Assembly: GCF_900129485.1 (NCBI RefSeq)
Contig: NZ_FQVW01000021.1
Location: 1 to 51,935 of the forward strand
Direction: 5' to 3'
Length of the DNA stretch: 51,935 bases
Source: Ornithinibacillus halophilus
GTDB lineage: Bacteria; Bacillota; Bacilli; Bacillales; Amphibacillaceae
Part shown: in pieces, positions 43,794 through 51,935 of the stretch
How positions within the stretch are numbered: position 1 is the stretch's first letter
Layout: each line of letters opens with the position of its first letter
Position numbers and translations under genes: made by a program
The notes under the pieces: generated by a model
The model's database searches: none
What the model was told of the DNA's origin: nothing
The model's input: the letters and a program-made list of their open reading frames with translations, nothing else

Positions 43794-44196
43794 CAGCTAA
43801 TCTCCTTTTATCACATCATTAAATTTTCCTTAATAATAGCCAAATTCAGTTATTAATTCAATTAATAATGGGAGAAAATATGAGGATTGGTTCATCTAAC
43901 AATCAATGGGGATAGGGGAACACAGACTAAAACCGCTACATCCTGTGGCAACATCTCAACGTCTGCATGACCTACATCCTGTAGGCCCAAATCCCTCCAC
44001 TGATTGAAGATTCACTTTATTGTCCATGATCAAAAGCTAGTGGAAGAGGCTGACCGAATCCTGTTTCAGTAGTCAATAATCGAGCCTTATGGTGTACAGG
44101 TATTAAGAAGTAATTGTGGTTAAACAAGTGTAGAATGTTTAACAAAACATGGTAGAATAAATATAATTGGCAATTTAGAAAAAGAGGAGTAAGAAT
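43794..44196. other. intergenic region with palindromes, no gene
   Basis: About 400 bases between the divergent Uma2 genes. CTACATCCTGTGG and CCTACATCCTGTAGG near 43938-43984 are repeated words with palindromic character, and 44040-44110 is less AT-rich than its flanks. This could be a mobile element scar, but I cannot identify ends. No credible coding frame. Confidence 0.4.
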
Positions 44197-44763
44197 GTGA
44201 TGAATCAATATCGAAAAGATCCTGTATCAGTAGAAGAGTATTTTCGAATACGAGAAAGCTCTGATGAGTTACTAGAATACATTGACGGGTTTGTTTACAT
44301 GTCGCCATCACCATCAACAGAACACCAACGTATATCTAGAAAGTTGGAGTTGGGAATTGGGAATTTTCTTGAAGGAAAGTCTTGCGAATTATTTCATGCG
44401 CCATATGACATTGAATTAATAGGAAAGGAGAAGCAGGATACAAAAATTGTTATTCCAGACATCAGTATCATTTGTGATAAAAGTGGTTTTACAGATGCTA
44501 GATATGTAGGGGTGCCAGACCTAATTGTTGAAATCTTAAGTCCTTCCAATCAATCACATGATCTCATTACAAAATTAAATCTTTATATGAACTATGGTGT
44601 TAAGGAGTATTGGATTGTTAATCCGATGCTGAATTCAGTAACGGTATATGCTTTAAATGATGAAAATATGTATGAACAATATGACATGAAAATAGATACA
44701 GGTGAAGTGAAATCTAAATTGTTTAATGGTTTACGGATTGATATATCATATGTTTTTAACTGA
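44197..44763 (+). CDS. Uma2 family (DUF820) putative endonuclease
   Basis: A 188-residue PD-(D/E)xK-fold protein. The N-terminus SVEEYFRIRESSDELLEYIDGFVYMSPSP is characteristic; the core motifs are IPDISIICDKS and PDLIVEILSPSNQ, and KEYWIVNP follows. Uma2 proteins are abundant in cyanobacteria and scattered in Bacillaceae; nuclease activity is predicted from fold, the role unknown. GAGGAG precedes both a GTG at 44197 and an ATG at 44200. It faces away from the frameshifted copy. Confidence 0.88.
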   Translation: MMNQYRKDPVSVEEYFRIRESSDELLEYIDGFVYMSPSPSTEHQRISRKLELGIGNFLEGKSCELFHAPYDIELIGKEKQDTKIVIPDISIICDKSGFTDARYVGVPDLIVEILSPSNQSHDLITKLNLYMNYGVKEYWIVNPMLNSVTVYALNDENMYEQYDMKIDTGEVKSKLFNGLRIDISYVFN

Positions 44764-44797
44764 ATAAACAAACAAAGGAGAAATAACCTCCTCTCAT

Positions 44798-44845
44798 TAC
44801 CTTAATGGTTTTCGTGTTGATATAACAGAGATATTTATAGATTGA
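44798..44845 (+). pseudogene. C-terminal scrap of another Uma2 gene
   Basis: The bases read YLNGFRVDITEIFID then stop, which aligns with the last residues of the intact gene just upstream (LFNGLRIDISYVFN). Only about 15 codons remain, with no start. It looks like the tail of a lost tandem Uma2 copy. Confidence 0.6.
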
Positions 44846-44871
44846 TACCTTATAATATATTTAAAAACAAA

Positions 44872-44898
44872 TAAAAGTGGGCGAATCCCCGCTTTTTG
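44872..44898. terminator. bidirectional terminator
   Basis: AAAAGTGGG pairs with CCCGCTTTT (one G-T pair) around CGAATC, between convergent Uma2 and amidase genes. Confidence 0.75.
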
Positions 44899-44919
44899 TG
44901 TGAATTCTTTTATATCATT

Positions 44920-46314
44920 CTAGTTCTTTTTAAGAGAGAACTTTAATGGCTCGATATTTTCCCATGTGTTTCCAACCTGGAGTAGAAGTTTTTCAGAAAG
45001 ATGATTTCCAATAAATTGCATGCCTGCAGGTAGTCCATTTTGGTCTAATCCCATTGGTACTGCTAGACTAGGGACTCCTGTTAGATTAATTGGAACGGTG
45101 TATGGTATACAACGTCTAACTACATCTAGATTCTGTTCAATCCAGTTTTTAGAATAGGCTGGGGTAGTAATAGGTATCGTCGGTGCTACCATAATATCAA
45201 CATCTAAGAAGACCTTATGAAACGCTTCTATCATTTTTCTTCTAGCTTGTTGTGACTGAAGGTATTGTGGTGTATTAGTAAGTGTCCCTGCTAGAAAGAA
45301 AGATCGTATATCAGTAGAATATTTCTCAGAATGATTTTGAAGCCATTCGTAATGAGTGATAGAAGCTTCTCCAGTGACAATACTGTACCCTGAATATGTT
45401 GACATGGATAATTCAGGAATTGAAACTTCTTTAATTTCAGCGCCTAAGTCTTGTAGAGATTGGATCGCATTGTTGAAAAGATGTTCAATATCTGGATCCA
45501 ATCCCTCTAAATAATAAGTAGGTATACCAATCTTTAATTGACTAATCCCTTTATTTAAATCCTCATAATAATTAGGAACAGAAACTTGAAGACTTGTTGG
45601 ATCATTCTCATCGTATCCAGCCATATATTGAAGCATCATAGCTAAGTCTTTAACTGAACGCGCCATTGGCCCAACAGTATCTAATGAGACAGCTGTCGGG
45701 AAAATACCATGTGTACTAATAAGTCCATAGGTTGGCTTTATTCCGTATACGCCACACATAGCTGCTGGTAACCGAATAGAACCAAAAGTGTCTGTACCAG
45801 TTGCAATGGGTGTCAAACCTGCTGCTAAGGATGCAGCTGCTCCACTGCTTGAGCCACCTGGCATGTGATTCGTGTTCCAAGGGTTTCTAGTATTTCCGAA
45901 AAAAGGGTTCGTACCGGTTGACCCTGCAGCCAACTCGTGCATGTTTTGCTTCCCTAACATAATTGTTCCTGCCCCAAGCAGTCTATTTATGACTGTTGCA
46001 TCTTCATCAGGAATAAAATCTGCAAATAGCTTAGACCCAACTGTAGTTCTAATCCCTTTTGTGTACATATTATCTTTTATCCCAATTGGAATGCCGTGTA
46101 GTGGTCCTTTATACATCCCACTCATAATTTGGTTTTCTGCCTCTCTTGCTTGAGAGAGAGCGATTTCTGGTAACGGAGTGATGTACGTATGCAACATGGG
46201 GTCTATGTTATTTATACAATTCAGTAGACGCATCGTTAATTCTACTGGAGACAATTGTCTTGATTTTATTAACCAACTTAGTTCTGTAGCATTCATTAAA
46301 GTAATATCTGTCAC
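44920..46314 (-). CDS. amidase signature family enzyme
   Basis: A 464-residue amidase. The Ser-cisSer-Lys triad is visible: Lys in GIPIGIKDNM, cis-Ser in GGSSSGAAAS and nucleophile Ser in DTFGSIRLPAA (Phe where most members have Gly). It resembles GatA and other small-amide hydrolases, but gatB/gatC are absent, so a role in tRNA amidation is unlikely. The GTG start overlaps the stop of the 61-residue gene upstream (GTGA), so both are translated together. Confidence 0.88.
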   Translation of the reverse strand: MTDITLMNATELSWLIKSRQLSPVELTMRLLNCINNIDPMLHTYITPLPEIALSQAREAENQIMSGMYKGPLHGIPIGIKDNMYTKGIRTTVGSKLFADFIPDEDATVINRLLGAGTIMLGKQNMHELAAGSTGTNPFFGNTRNPWNTNHMPGGSSSGAAASLAAGLTPIATGTDTFGSIRLPAAMCGVYGIKPTYGLISTHGIFPTAVSLDTVGPMARSVKDLAMMLQYMAGYDENDPTSLQVSVPNYYEDLNKGISQLKIGIPTYYLEGLDPDIEHLFNNAIQSLQDLGAEIKEVSIPELSMSTYSGYSIVTGEASITHYEWLQNHSEKYSTDIRSFFLAGTLTNTPQYLQSQQARRKMIEAFHKVFLDVDIMVAPTIPITTPAYSKNWIEQNLDVVRRCIPYTVPINLTGVPSLAVPMGLDQNGLPAGMQFIGNHLSEKLLLQVGNTWENIEPLKFSLKKN

Positions 46315-46496
46315 TGTAATAACCCCTTATCTACAATTGTTACTGGTATGGTCATATTAAGATGAGGAAACTTATCAAGTGGTTCTTTCGAATGATACAT
46401 CACGTACATGATTTGTTGTATATATGGAATGTCTGTTTGGTAGACGGGGAATTTTTGTACTTGAAGTCCGTTTCTAATGATACTTGTATCAATCAT
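46311..46496 (-). CDS. small protein coupled to the amidase
   Basis: A 61-residue soluble protein of unknown family: MIDTSIIRNGLQVQKFPVYQ, then IQQIMYVMYHSKEPLDKF and TIPVTIVDKGLLQ. AAAAGGAGG precedes the ATG and its stop overlaps the amidase start. The arrangement recalls small GatC/AtzG-type partners of amidases, although no sequence resemblance to these is evident. A partner or chaperone role is inference. Confidence 0.75.
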   Translation of the reverse strand: MIDTSIIRNGLQVQKFPVYQTDIPYIQQIMYVMYHSKEPLDKFPHLNMTIPVTIVDKGLLQ

Positions 46497-46637
46497 AAAA
46501 TGTACCTCCTTTTAGGTATTATTACTATATGAATTGGTAAAACTAACGTGCAAATGTAGGTGGACAGTTCTAAATTCAGAGTTCCTACATAGGTATTTAA
46601 ATGGAGTAAAATCAAAAAACATAGAATGGGTGATTAC

Positions 46638-48698
46638 ATGGATGAAAAGTCATCAAGAAACCAAAAGCCTGTTAATAAAGATATTAAGCAACAGCAGTTA
46701 GATCAATATCGAGTAAAGAATACTGGCAAACCTATGACAACAATGCAAGGGAAAAAACGCTCACAAGACACCGATCAATTAAAAGCAGGTGTACGTGGTC
46801 CTTCCTTACGTCAGGATTATGAATTCTTTGAGAAAATGTCGCATTTTAACCATGAAGAAATACCGGAAAGGGTCGTTCATGCAAGAGGATATAGTGCACA
46901 TGGTGAATTTGAATGCTATCAGTCTATGAGGCAGGTAACAAAGGCAGGATTCTTGCAGGAAGCAGGGAAAAAGACTCCGTTAACAATCCGTTTTTCAACG
47001 GTACAGGGACCTAAAGGATCGTATGACACGGCTAGAGATTTACGTTGTCAAGGGGTAAAACTGTACACAGAAGAAGGCAATTACGATATGACCACAATTG
47101 CCATGCCGGTACTTATTAACCAAGATGCGATGAAATTTCCTGATGCGATGCATGCTTACCAAGCGAAGCAAGATGATGATATCCCAACTGCATCTGGAGC
47201 ACATGATCACTTTTGGGATTACGTAGCGAATAATCCAGAGTCACTTCATATGGTGCAATGGATTATGTCAGATCGTGGAATCTTGAGAAGTTATCGAATG
47301 ATGGAATCTTGGTCAATCAATACGTACTTATTTGTTAACGAACAAGGAAAAGCAACCTTTATGAGGTATGTTTGGAAGCCTGTATTGGGTGTCCATTCGT
47401 TACTTCAAGATGAAGCGTTGAAAATAGGTGGTCTGGATCCTGATTTTCACCGAAGAGACTTACGACAAGCAATTGACATGGGAGCTTATCCTGAGTATGA
47501 ACTAGGGGTTCAATTGATTCCAATGGAGGACGAATTTAAATACGACTTTGATATTTTAGACCCAGCTAAATTCTGGCCTGAAGAATTAATTCCTGTTCAG
47601 ATAATTGGTAAGATGACCTTAAATCGAAATATCGATAATTATTTTACGGAATCTGAACAAGTTGCCTTTAACCCGGCAAATGTAGTTCCAGGGATTGATT
47701 TTTCCAATGACCCAGTATTGCAAGGTAGATTAATGGCCTATCGTGATACGCAACAGTATCGTCTTGGTAGTGCAAACTATGATCAGTTACCGATTAACAA
47801 AGCGGTATGCCCTGTCCATAATAATATGCGAAGAGGAGTTATGAGGGATCGAATCGATGTTGAAGAGGTAGATTATCATAATAACTCATTGGCGAATAAT
47901 ACACCATACACGGTGCCACCAGAACAAGGTGGATATCAGGACTATCCAGCAAAAGTAGAAGGTTATAAGATTAGAGCAAGAAGTGACTCGTTCAAGGATT
48001 ATTTTACTCAACCAAGAATTCTTTGGAATAGCATGAAACCAATTGAAAAACAGCATACAATTGAAGGATTTAGCTACCAACTTGGAAAAGTAAAAAGCAA
48101 ATCGGTTCGACAACAAAATGTCAATTTATTAGTAAATGTGGATAAGGAAATGGCTAATATTGTGGCTGACAATATTGGTGTTGAACGGCCAAGTGGAACT
48201 CATGTACCTGTTTCTACAAGCTATCCGTCATTAAGCCAATACAATACACCTAAATATGCATTAACCCAAAAAGTAGGAGTACTAATTGGAGATGGTTTTA
48301 ACGGTGCAGAGGTTATCAGTGTACTAAATCACTTGAAACAAAGTGGGGTCAATGTAGTTATTATCAGTGACACACTTGCACCGAAAACAGGTTCAGACGG
48401 CAGTACATTAGAAGTAAATGAAACTTTCTTAACATCAAGTCCTTACCTAGTTGATTCACTGTATGTCGTAGGTGGTAATGCGAAAAATCCACTTAAATTT
48501 AAACAAGATATGACTCACTTCGTACAAAATGCTTATTCTCACTATAAACCAATCGGGATTGCTTCAACAGGACAGTCTTATATACAAACATCCAATGAAA
48601 ATAATTTAGCTGGAGTTGTCTTCCAAGCAAATACACCAAATTTTGGCGAGGAATTTGTAAAGGCAATTGCGACTCAACGTTTCTGGGATCGAAAATAA
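46638..48698 (+). CDS. katE: large-subunit catalase (KatE type)
   Basis: A 686-residue clade 2 heme catalase that breaks down hydrogen peroxide. The active-site region VVHARGYSAHG holds the catalytic His, the distal Asn lies in the following segment, and the heme-ligating Tyr in RLMAYRDTQQYRLG. A C-terminal flavodoxin-like domain (about 530-686: KVGVLIGDGFNGAEV) marks the large type, as KatE of B. subtilis. The frame opens at 46626, but GGGTGA favours the ATG at 46638. I did not find a clear SigB promoter. Confidence 0.93.
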   Translation: MDEKSSRNQKPVNKDIKQQQLDQYRVKNTGKPMTTMQGKKRSQDTDQLKAGVRGPSLRQDYEFFEKMSHFNHEEIPERVVHARGYSAHGEFECYQSMRQVTKAGFLQEAGKKTPLTIRFSTVQGPKGSYDTARDLRCQGVKLYTEEGNYDMTTIAMPVLINQDAMKFPDAMHAYQAKQDDDIPTASGAHDHFWDYVANNPESLHMVQWIMSDRGILRSYRMMESWSINTYLFVNEQGKATFMRYVWKPVLGVHSLLQDEALKIGGLDPDFHRRDLRQAIDMGAYPEYELGVQLIPMEDEFKYDFDILDPAKFWPEELIPVQIIGKMTLNRNIDNYFTESEQVAFNPANVVPGIDFSNDPVLQGRLMAYRDTQQYRLGSANYDQLPINKAVCPVHNNMRRGVMRDRIDVEEVDYHNNSLANNTPYTVPPEQGGYQDYPAKVEGYKIRARSDSFKDYFTQPRILWNSMKPIEKQHTIEGFSYQLGKVKSKSVRQQNVNLLVNVDKEMANIVADNIGVERPSGTHVPVSTSYPSLSQYNTPKYALTQKVGVLIGDGFNGAEVISVLNHLKQSGVNVVIISDTLAPKTGSDGSTLEVNETFLTSSPYLVDSLYVVGGNAKNPLKFKQDMTHFVQNAYSHYKPIGIASTGQSYIQTSNENNLAGVVFQANTPNFGEEFVKAIATQRFWDRK

Positions 48699-48710
48699 CT
48701 GTAACATTTA

Positions 48711-48745
48711 AGGAAAGAGCATTGTGATAGTGCTCTTTCCATTTA
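48711..48745 (+). terminator. terminator of the catalase gene
   Basis: GGAAAGAGCA pairs with TGCTCTTTCC, followed by ATTTATTT. Confidence 0.82.
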
Positions 48746-48844
48746 TTTATTGATAAGAATGTATAAAATTTCAGAGATGTTTTCACTTTATGTTGAAGAA
48801 ATGGTTTTCACTAAAAATGAGTAGAAAAGAGTGTTTTAAATGAT

Positions 48845-50023
48845 ATGATTTATTTTATCTATTTTTTAATTGTCGTTACTTTTATAGATACGTTCTCTCA
48901 ACTCCCCATTATAAGTCCTTATGCACAAGAATTAGGTGCCTCCGCGTTATTAATCGGTTTAATTATTGGGATATATTCATTTACCAATATCATCGGAAAT
49001 ATCATTTCAGGTTATTATATTGATCAAAAAGGAATTAAGAAGATTGTTAGTCTAGGATTAATGGTGACTGGAATCATTTTAATTACCTATTCATTTGCTG
49101 AAACACCTACCCAATTATTCGTGGTCAGATTTTTTCACGGTTTAAGTGGTGGGCTATTAGTACCGGCTGCATTTACTTATTTATCAAATAAGGACCCAGG
49201 TGAAAAGAAAGGTAAAATCATGGCTTTTTCCGGAGCTTGCGTTGGGATAGCTTCTATCATTGGTCCTGCCTATGGTGGAATAATGAAGGAAACACTTGGT
49301 ATCAATTTTGTATTTTCTTCGATTGGAATTCTAATGATTATTATGTCAATCATAAGTTATTTTATCTTACCGGAAGTACAAAGATCTCATGAGAAGAAAA
49401 ATACAAAAACATCCGGAATTACTATTGAACTAATAAAGCGCCCACTATTAATCTATGGTTATGTGGGAGCATTTTCACTCATGTTTTCACAAGGGATATT
49501 GGCATATATGTTGCCATTAAAAGTAGAAATACTAGGATTTGATAGTAGTTTAAGTGGGGTATTGATGAGTACATTTGCCATTGTTAGTACTGCTATATTT
49601 ATTTTACCGACAAATCGTCTCTATGATAAAGTACCCTATTCCATAACAATGATTATCGGTTTATTTATTCTCTCGATTTCACTATTTGCCCTTGAATTTA
49701 TTGTAGCTAGATCATTACTCTATATAATAATGGGATTGTATGGGGTAGGATTTGCTTTAATTTTTCCTTCTATGTCAGCACTTGTAGCGAAGAATTCAAA
49801 TGTGAACGAACGTGGTAAAGCATATGGTTTGTTTTATGGGTTCTTTTCATTTGGGGTTATAGCGGGAGCACTCATGACAGGGTTATTTACAGATGTCTTC
49901 AGTCCATTTCTCATTGGAGCTATTGTGTTGTTTATAAATTCTTCTCTATTGCTTATATTTAAAGATTTAAAGGTGGTACAAGACACGAACTATTTATCTG
50001 TTAAAAGAGCATCTCAAAAGTAA
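48845..50023 (+). CDS. MFS transporter
   Basis: A 392-residue, 12-helix major facilitator. GYYIDQKGIKKIVS is the loop 2-3 motif (G-x3-D-x2-G-x2), and RFFHGLSGGLLVPAA is typical of helix 4; half two begins near residue 200 after a basic loop. The pattern is drug-exporter-like, but substrate cannot be told. The ribosome site is weak (AAAAGAG), so the start is less certain. Probably a single gene. Confidence 0.85.
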   Translation: MIYFIYFLIVVTFIDTFSQLPIISPYAQELGASALLIGLIIGIYSFTNIIGNIISGYYIDQKGIKKIVSLGLMVTGIILITYSFAETPTQLFVVRFFHGLSGGLLVPAAFTYLSNKDPGEKKGKIMAFSGACVGIASIIGPAYGGIMKETLGINFVFSSIGILMIIMSIISYFILPEVQRSHEKKNTKTSGITIELIKRPLLIYGYVGAFSLMFSQGILAYMLPLKVEILGFDSSLSGVLMSTFAIVSTAIFILPTNRLYDKVPYSITMIIGLFILSISLFALEFIVARSLLYIIMGLYGVGFALIFPSMSALVAKNSNVNERGKAYGLFYGFFSFGVIAGALMTGLFTDVFSPFLIGAIVLFINSSLLLIFKDLKVVQDTNYLSVKRASQK

Positions 50024-50113
50024 ATTATATAAGGTTGTTAGGATATGGTAAAATAGAATAAATATTAGATGAACATTTTGATAGTGTTTATACTCAAGAA
50101 AAAGGATGAAAAC

Positions 50114-50467
50114 ATGAGTTATACGAGAATCGAACAAAGAATACAGCAAGAAGCCCCAGTATTATTGGAGGAGAAAGGATACATTAGTCCTATTGATTTG
50201 CTAATAAAAATGGATAAACTGACGGCAAAACAAGTAGAAGATTGGCGACATAATAGAATACCATATTTAGAAAAAGTAATTAGTGGAAATCTAAAAAACT
50301 TAAATCATGTTCTATTAACACTAAGGACATTCGCAAGTAGAAAAAACTTAAAATCTTCCATTACAGTTTACAAATCTTGGGGAAAAAAACCTAAGAAGAA
50401 ACTTAGATTTTCTAAAACCGGTAATCCTTACATGGAAAAGTTGTACTCTACTCACTATGTTAAGTAA
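50114..50467 (+). CDS. basic helical protein of unknown function
   Basis: A 117-residue soluble protein with a Lys/Arg-rich C-terminus (KSWGKKPKKKLRFSKTG). The frame opens 15 codons upstream, but AAAGGATG places the start at the ATG at 50114. The middle LTAKQVEDWRHNRIPYLEKVI is helical, and the charge suggests nucleic-acid contact. It is 29 bases before the DUF6155 gene and probably cotranscribed. No family recognised. Confidence 0.7.
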   Translation: MSYTRIEQRIQQEAPVLLEEKGYISPIDLLIKMDKLTAKQVEDWRHNRIPYLEKVISGNLKNLNHVLLTLRTFASRKNLKSSITVYKSWGKKPKKKLRFSKTGNPYMEKLYSTHYVK

Positions 50468-50496
50468 TATATAAATAAATAAGGAGAATGGGGTAA

Positions 50497-51045
50497 ATGG
50501 CAAATATAACTAAAATAAAAATTCCAGATTTGAAAAAGAACTTAAAAGAATATGATCAAAAAGATCTTATCAAATTAGTAGTAGAACTCTATAAACAAAA
50601 TAAAGATATACAGAATTATTTATCCGTTAAATTTTTAGGTGATGAAGTAATGCATGAACTATTTATTAATGCTAAAAATGAAATTAATGCAGAATTTTTC
50701 CCAGATAAAGGACATGGAAAATTGCGTTTGGCTAAAGCAAAAGATGTCATCACATCATTCAAAAAGTTAACGAACGACCACACTAAATCAGTTGACTTAA
50801 TGCTTTTTTACGTAGAAGTAGGAACTAAATTTACAAGTACATTTGGAGACATTGATGAAAGGTTTTATGGAAGTATGTATTCGATGTATGCCAAAGTAAT
50901 TGATGAATGTGAGAACGATGAGGTGTTATTTCAAACATTTCAGGACCGATTGTATGATGTAGTGTGGAACTCGGATGGAATTGGTTGGGGCTACAGCGAT
51001 GGTATAGCAGATTTATATTATTCTTTAAGTTATATAGAAGAATGA
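50497..51045 (+). CDS. DUF6155 family protein
   Basis: A 182-residue soluble helical protein. KIPDLKKNLKEYDQKDLIKL at the start, LSVKFLGDE and WGYSDGIADLYY at the end are features I associate with DUF6155. AAGGAG precedes the ATG. It forms an operon with the basic protein upstream. Function is unknown. Confidence 0.75.
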   Translation: MANITKIKIPDLKKNLKEYDQKDLIKLVVELYKQNKDIQNYLSVKFLGDEVMHELFINAKNEINAEFFPDKGHGKLRLAKAKDVITSFKKLTNDHTKSVDLMLFYVEVGTKFTSTFGDIDERFYGSMYSMYAKVIDECENDEVLFQTFQDRLYDVVWNSDGIGWGYSDGIADLYYSLSYIEE

Positions 51046-51227
51046 ATCAAGTACCACTAGTAATGTGGCTACCTATAAGAAAGAGACTGGGGCACAACTA
51101 ATTATGCGAATTCTAAAACGAACAATTCTAGTCAGAAATGTTGTAAACGTTAGGTGTTTATTAGATTGATTGATTTTTATAGTTATTAAAAACTTAAATA
51201 GTAATATTTAAATTGATGTTGATACCA

Positions 51228-51302
51228 AAACTAGTGAAGGAAATACACGAAGACTCCTGCGGGAGCAGAGGCATAGGTGAGACCCCACAGGACGAAAGTG
51301 AG
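51228..51302. repeat. GACTCCTGCGGGAGCAG-type Bacillaceae repeat
   Basis: A GC-rich block with GACTCCTGCGGGAGCAG, GTGAGACCCCACAGG and ACGAAAGTGAGG, in AT-rich surroundings. CTCCTGCGGGAG is self-complementary. This motif is common next to insertion sequences in Bacillaceae. It directly abuts the IS1182-type left end, so it may be the target site. Confidence 0.6.
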
Positions 51303-51935
51303 GGCACTGAAAAAGTCCCTTTATAAAATTTTGTGTAAGTTAGTATTATTTTGTGATTAATGTAAACGATTCTATTATAATAAAGGTAACAGTTGGAAAG
51401 TGGTGAGTTCGTTGTTACAGAAACAAGAATCGTTTACGTTAAGTTCATATACAGATCTGTATGATCTGGTTGTTCCTGAAGATAATTTATTACGTCAAAT
51501 GAATGAACTAGTTGATTTTTCATTTATCTTAGATGAATTAAAAGAAAAATACTGTTTAGATAATGGTCGTAATGCAGTTTCTCCTATTAGAATGTTTAAG
51601 TATTTATTATTAAAAACTATCTTCGATATATCAGATGTTGACGTGGTGGAACGTTCTAAGTATGATATGTCATTTAAGTATTTTTTGAACTATGCACCGG
51701 AAGACAAAGTAATTCATCCCAGTTCATTGACGAAGTTTCGTCGAACACGATTAGTTGACATGGATTTATTGGATATGTTGATTCATAAATCAGTTGAAAT
51801 TGCTCTTGAACACGGATTAATAGAGTCGAAGACAATCATAGTTGATGCAACACACTCTGCATCACGTTACTGTGCAAAAACAGCGAAGGAGTTCCTTCAA
51901 GAGAAATCAAAACAATTACGTAAAACAATTTATCA
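51302..51935 (+). mobile_element. IS1182-type insertion sequence, right end beyond window
   Basis: The left end appears as GGGCACTGAAAAAGTCCC near 51302, followed by an AT-rich leader and the transposase gene. The other end and target duplication lie outside the window. Confidence 0.72.
51412..51935 (+). CDS. IS1182 family transposase, N-terminal part
   Basis: At least 174 codons to the window end. TTG start, reading MLQKQESFTLSSYTDLYDLV, then NLLRQMNELVDFSFILDEL, which is typical of IS1182 transposases, followed by the DUF772-like segment SPIRMFKYLLLKTIFDISD, KFRRTRL and the start of the DDE catalytic domain at IIVDATH (first Asp). Alternative GTG three codons upstream. No frameshift within the visible part. 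Confidence 0.88.
   Translation, partial: MLQKQESFTLSSYTDLYDLVVPEDNLLRQMNELVDFSFILDELKEKYCLDNGRNAVSPIRMFKYLLLKTIFDISDVDVVERSKYDMSFKYFLNYAPEDKVIHPSSLTKFRRTRLVDMDLLDMLIHKSVEIALEHGLIESKTIIVDATHSASRYCAKTAKEFLQEKSKQLRKTIY

Noticed and set aside
44017-44317. Minus-strand frames of 63 and 65 codons
   Set aside because: They are antisense to the start of the intact Uma2 gene and its leader and have no ribosome sites.

Overview
The window comes from a low-GC, spore-forming Firmicute of the family Bacillaceae. The evidence is a complete gerPA-F spore germination operon, strong AGGAGG-type ribosome binding sites, frequent TTG/GTG starts, T-box control of trpS, and gene order collinear with one Bacillus subtilis chromosome arc: gerP-yisL, degV(yitS)-yitT-yitU-yitV-yitW, and yjzD-yjaU-med-fabHA-fabF-yjbA-trpS. 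The repeat families and proteins such as Uma2 and DUF6155 fit an Oceanobacillus/Virgibacillus-like genus; that placement is inference.

Layout. 1-3947: a three-subunit ba3-type cytochrome oxidase (including a 50-residue subunit IIa), a SCO copper chaperone and a membrane partner. 3995-5968 (minus): gerPA-F. 6073-9594: DUF2157 and GDYXXLXY-like membrane proteins, ornithine aminotransferase rocD and yisL. 9778-14075: a membrane-anchored GH13 protein lacking all catalytic acids, then a three-gene envelope operon containing a membrane-fused PstS-like protein. 14285-19841: a short-chain dehydrogenase, small and membrane proteins, and a secreted beta-propeller protein. 20026-25135: degV, yitT, an Nfu N-domain protein, DUF3813, yitU, yitV, yitW. 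25403-30038: a DUF59 protein, a heme-copper-oxidase-like membrane protein, three DUF2249 proteins, a Crp/Fnr regulator and a radical SAM/SPASM enzyme. 30116-38943: uppP, a coat-like protein, yjzD, yjaU, med, FapR-controlled fabHA-fabF, a 21-bp tandem array, yjbA, and trpS with its T-box. 39096-51935 is accessory: a two-subunit sigma factor (SigO/RsoA type), a gutted IS21-type element, a peptidoglycan amidase, an orphan duplicate of the trpS T-box, three generations of Uma2 genes, an amidase with a small partner, catalase, an MFS transporter, DUF6155, and the start of an IS1182-type element cut by the window edge.

The most coherent possibly undescribed system is a respiration/NO-type regulon. 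Near-perfect TGTGA-N6-TCACA boxes lie upstream of the ba3 oxidase, the DUF2249/DUF2249/oxidase-like/DUF59 operon, the solo DUF2249 gene and the radical SAM gene. In three of the four a -10 hexamer begins 29.5 bp from the box centre, which is class II activator geometry. The Crp/Fnr protein encoded in the middle (27583-28275) has the matching RETVSR recognition helix but no iron-sulfur cysteine cluster, so the signal it senses is open.
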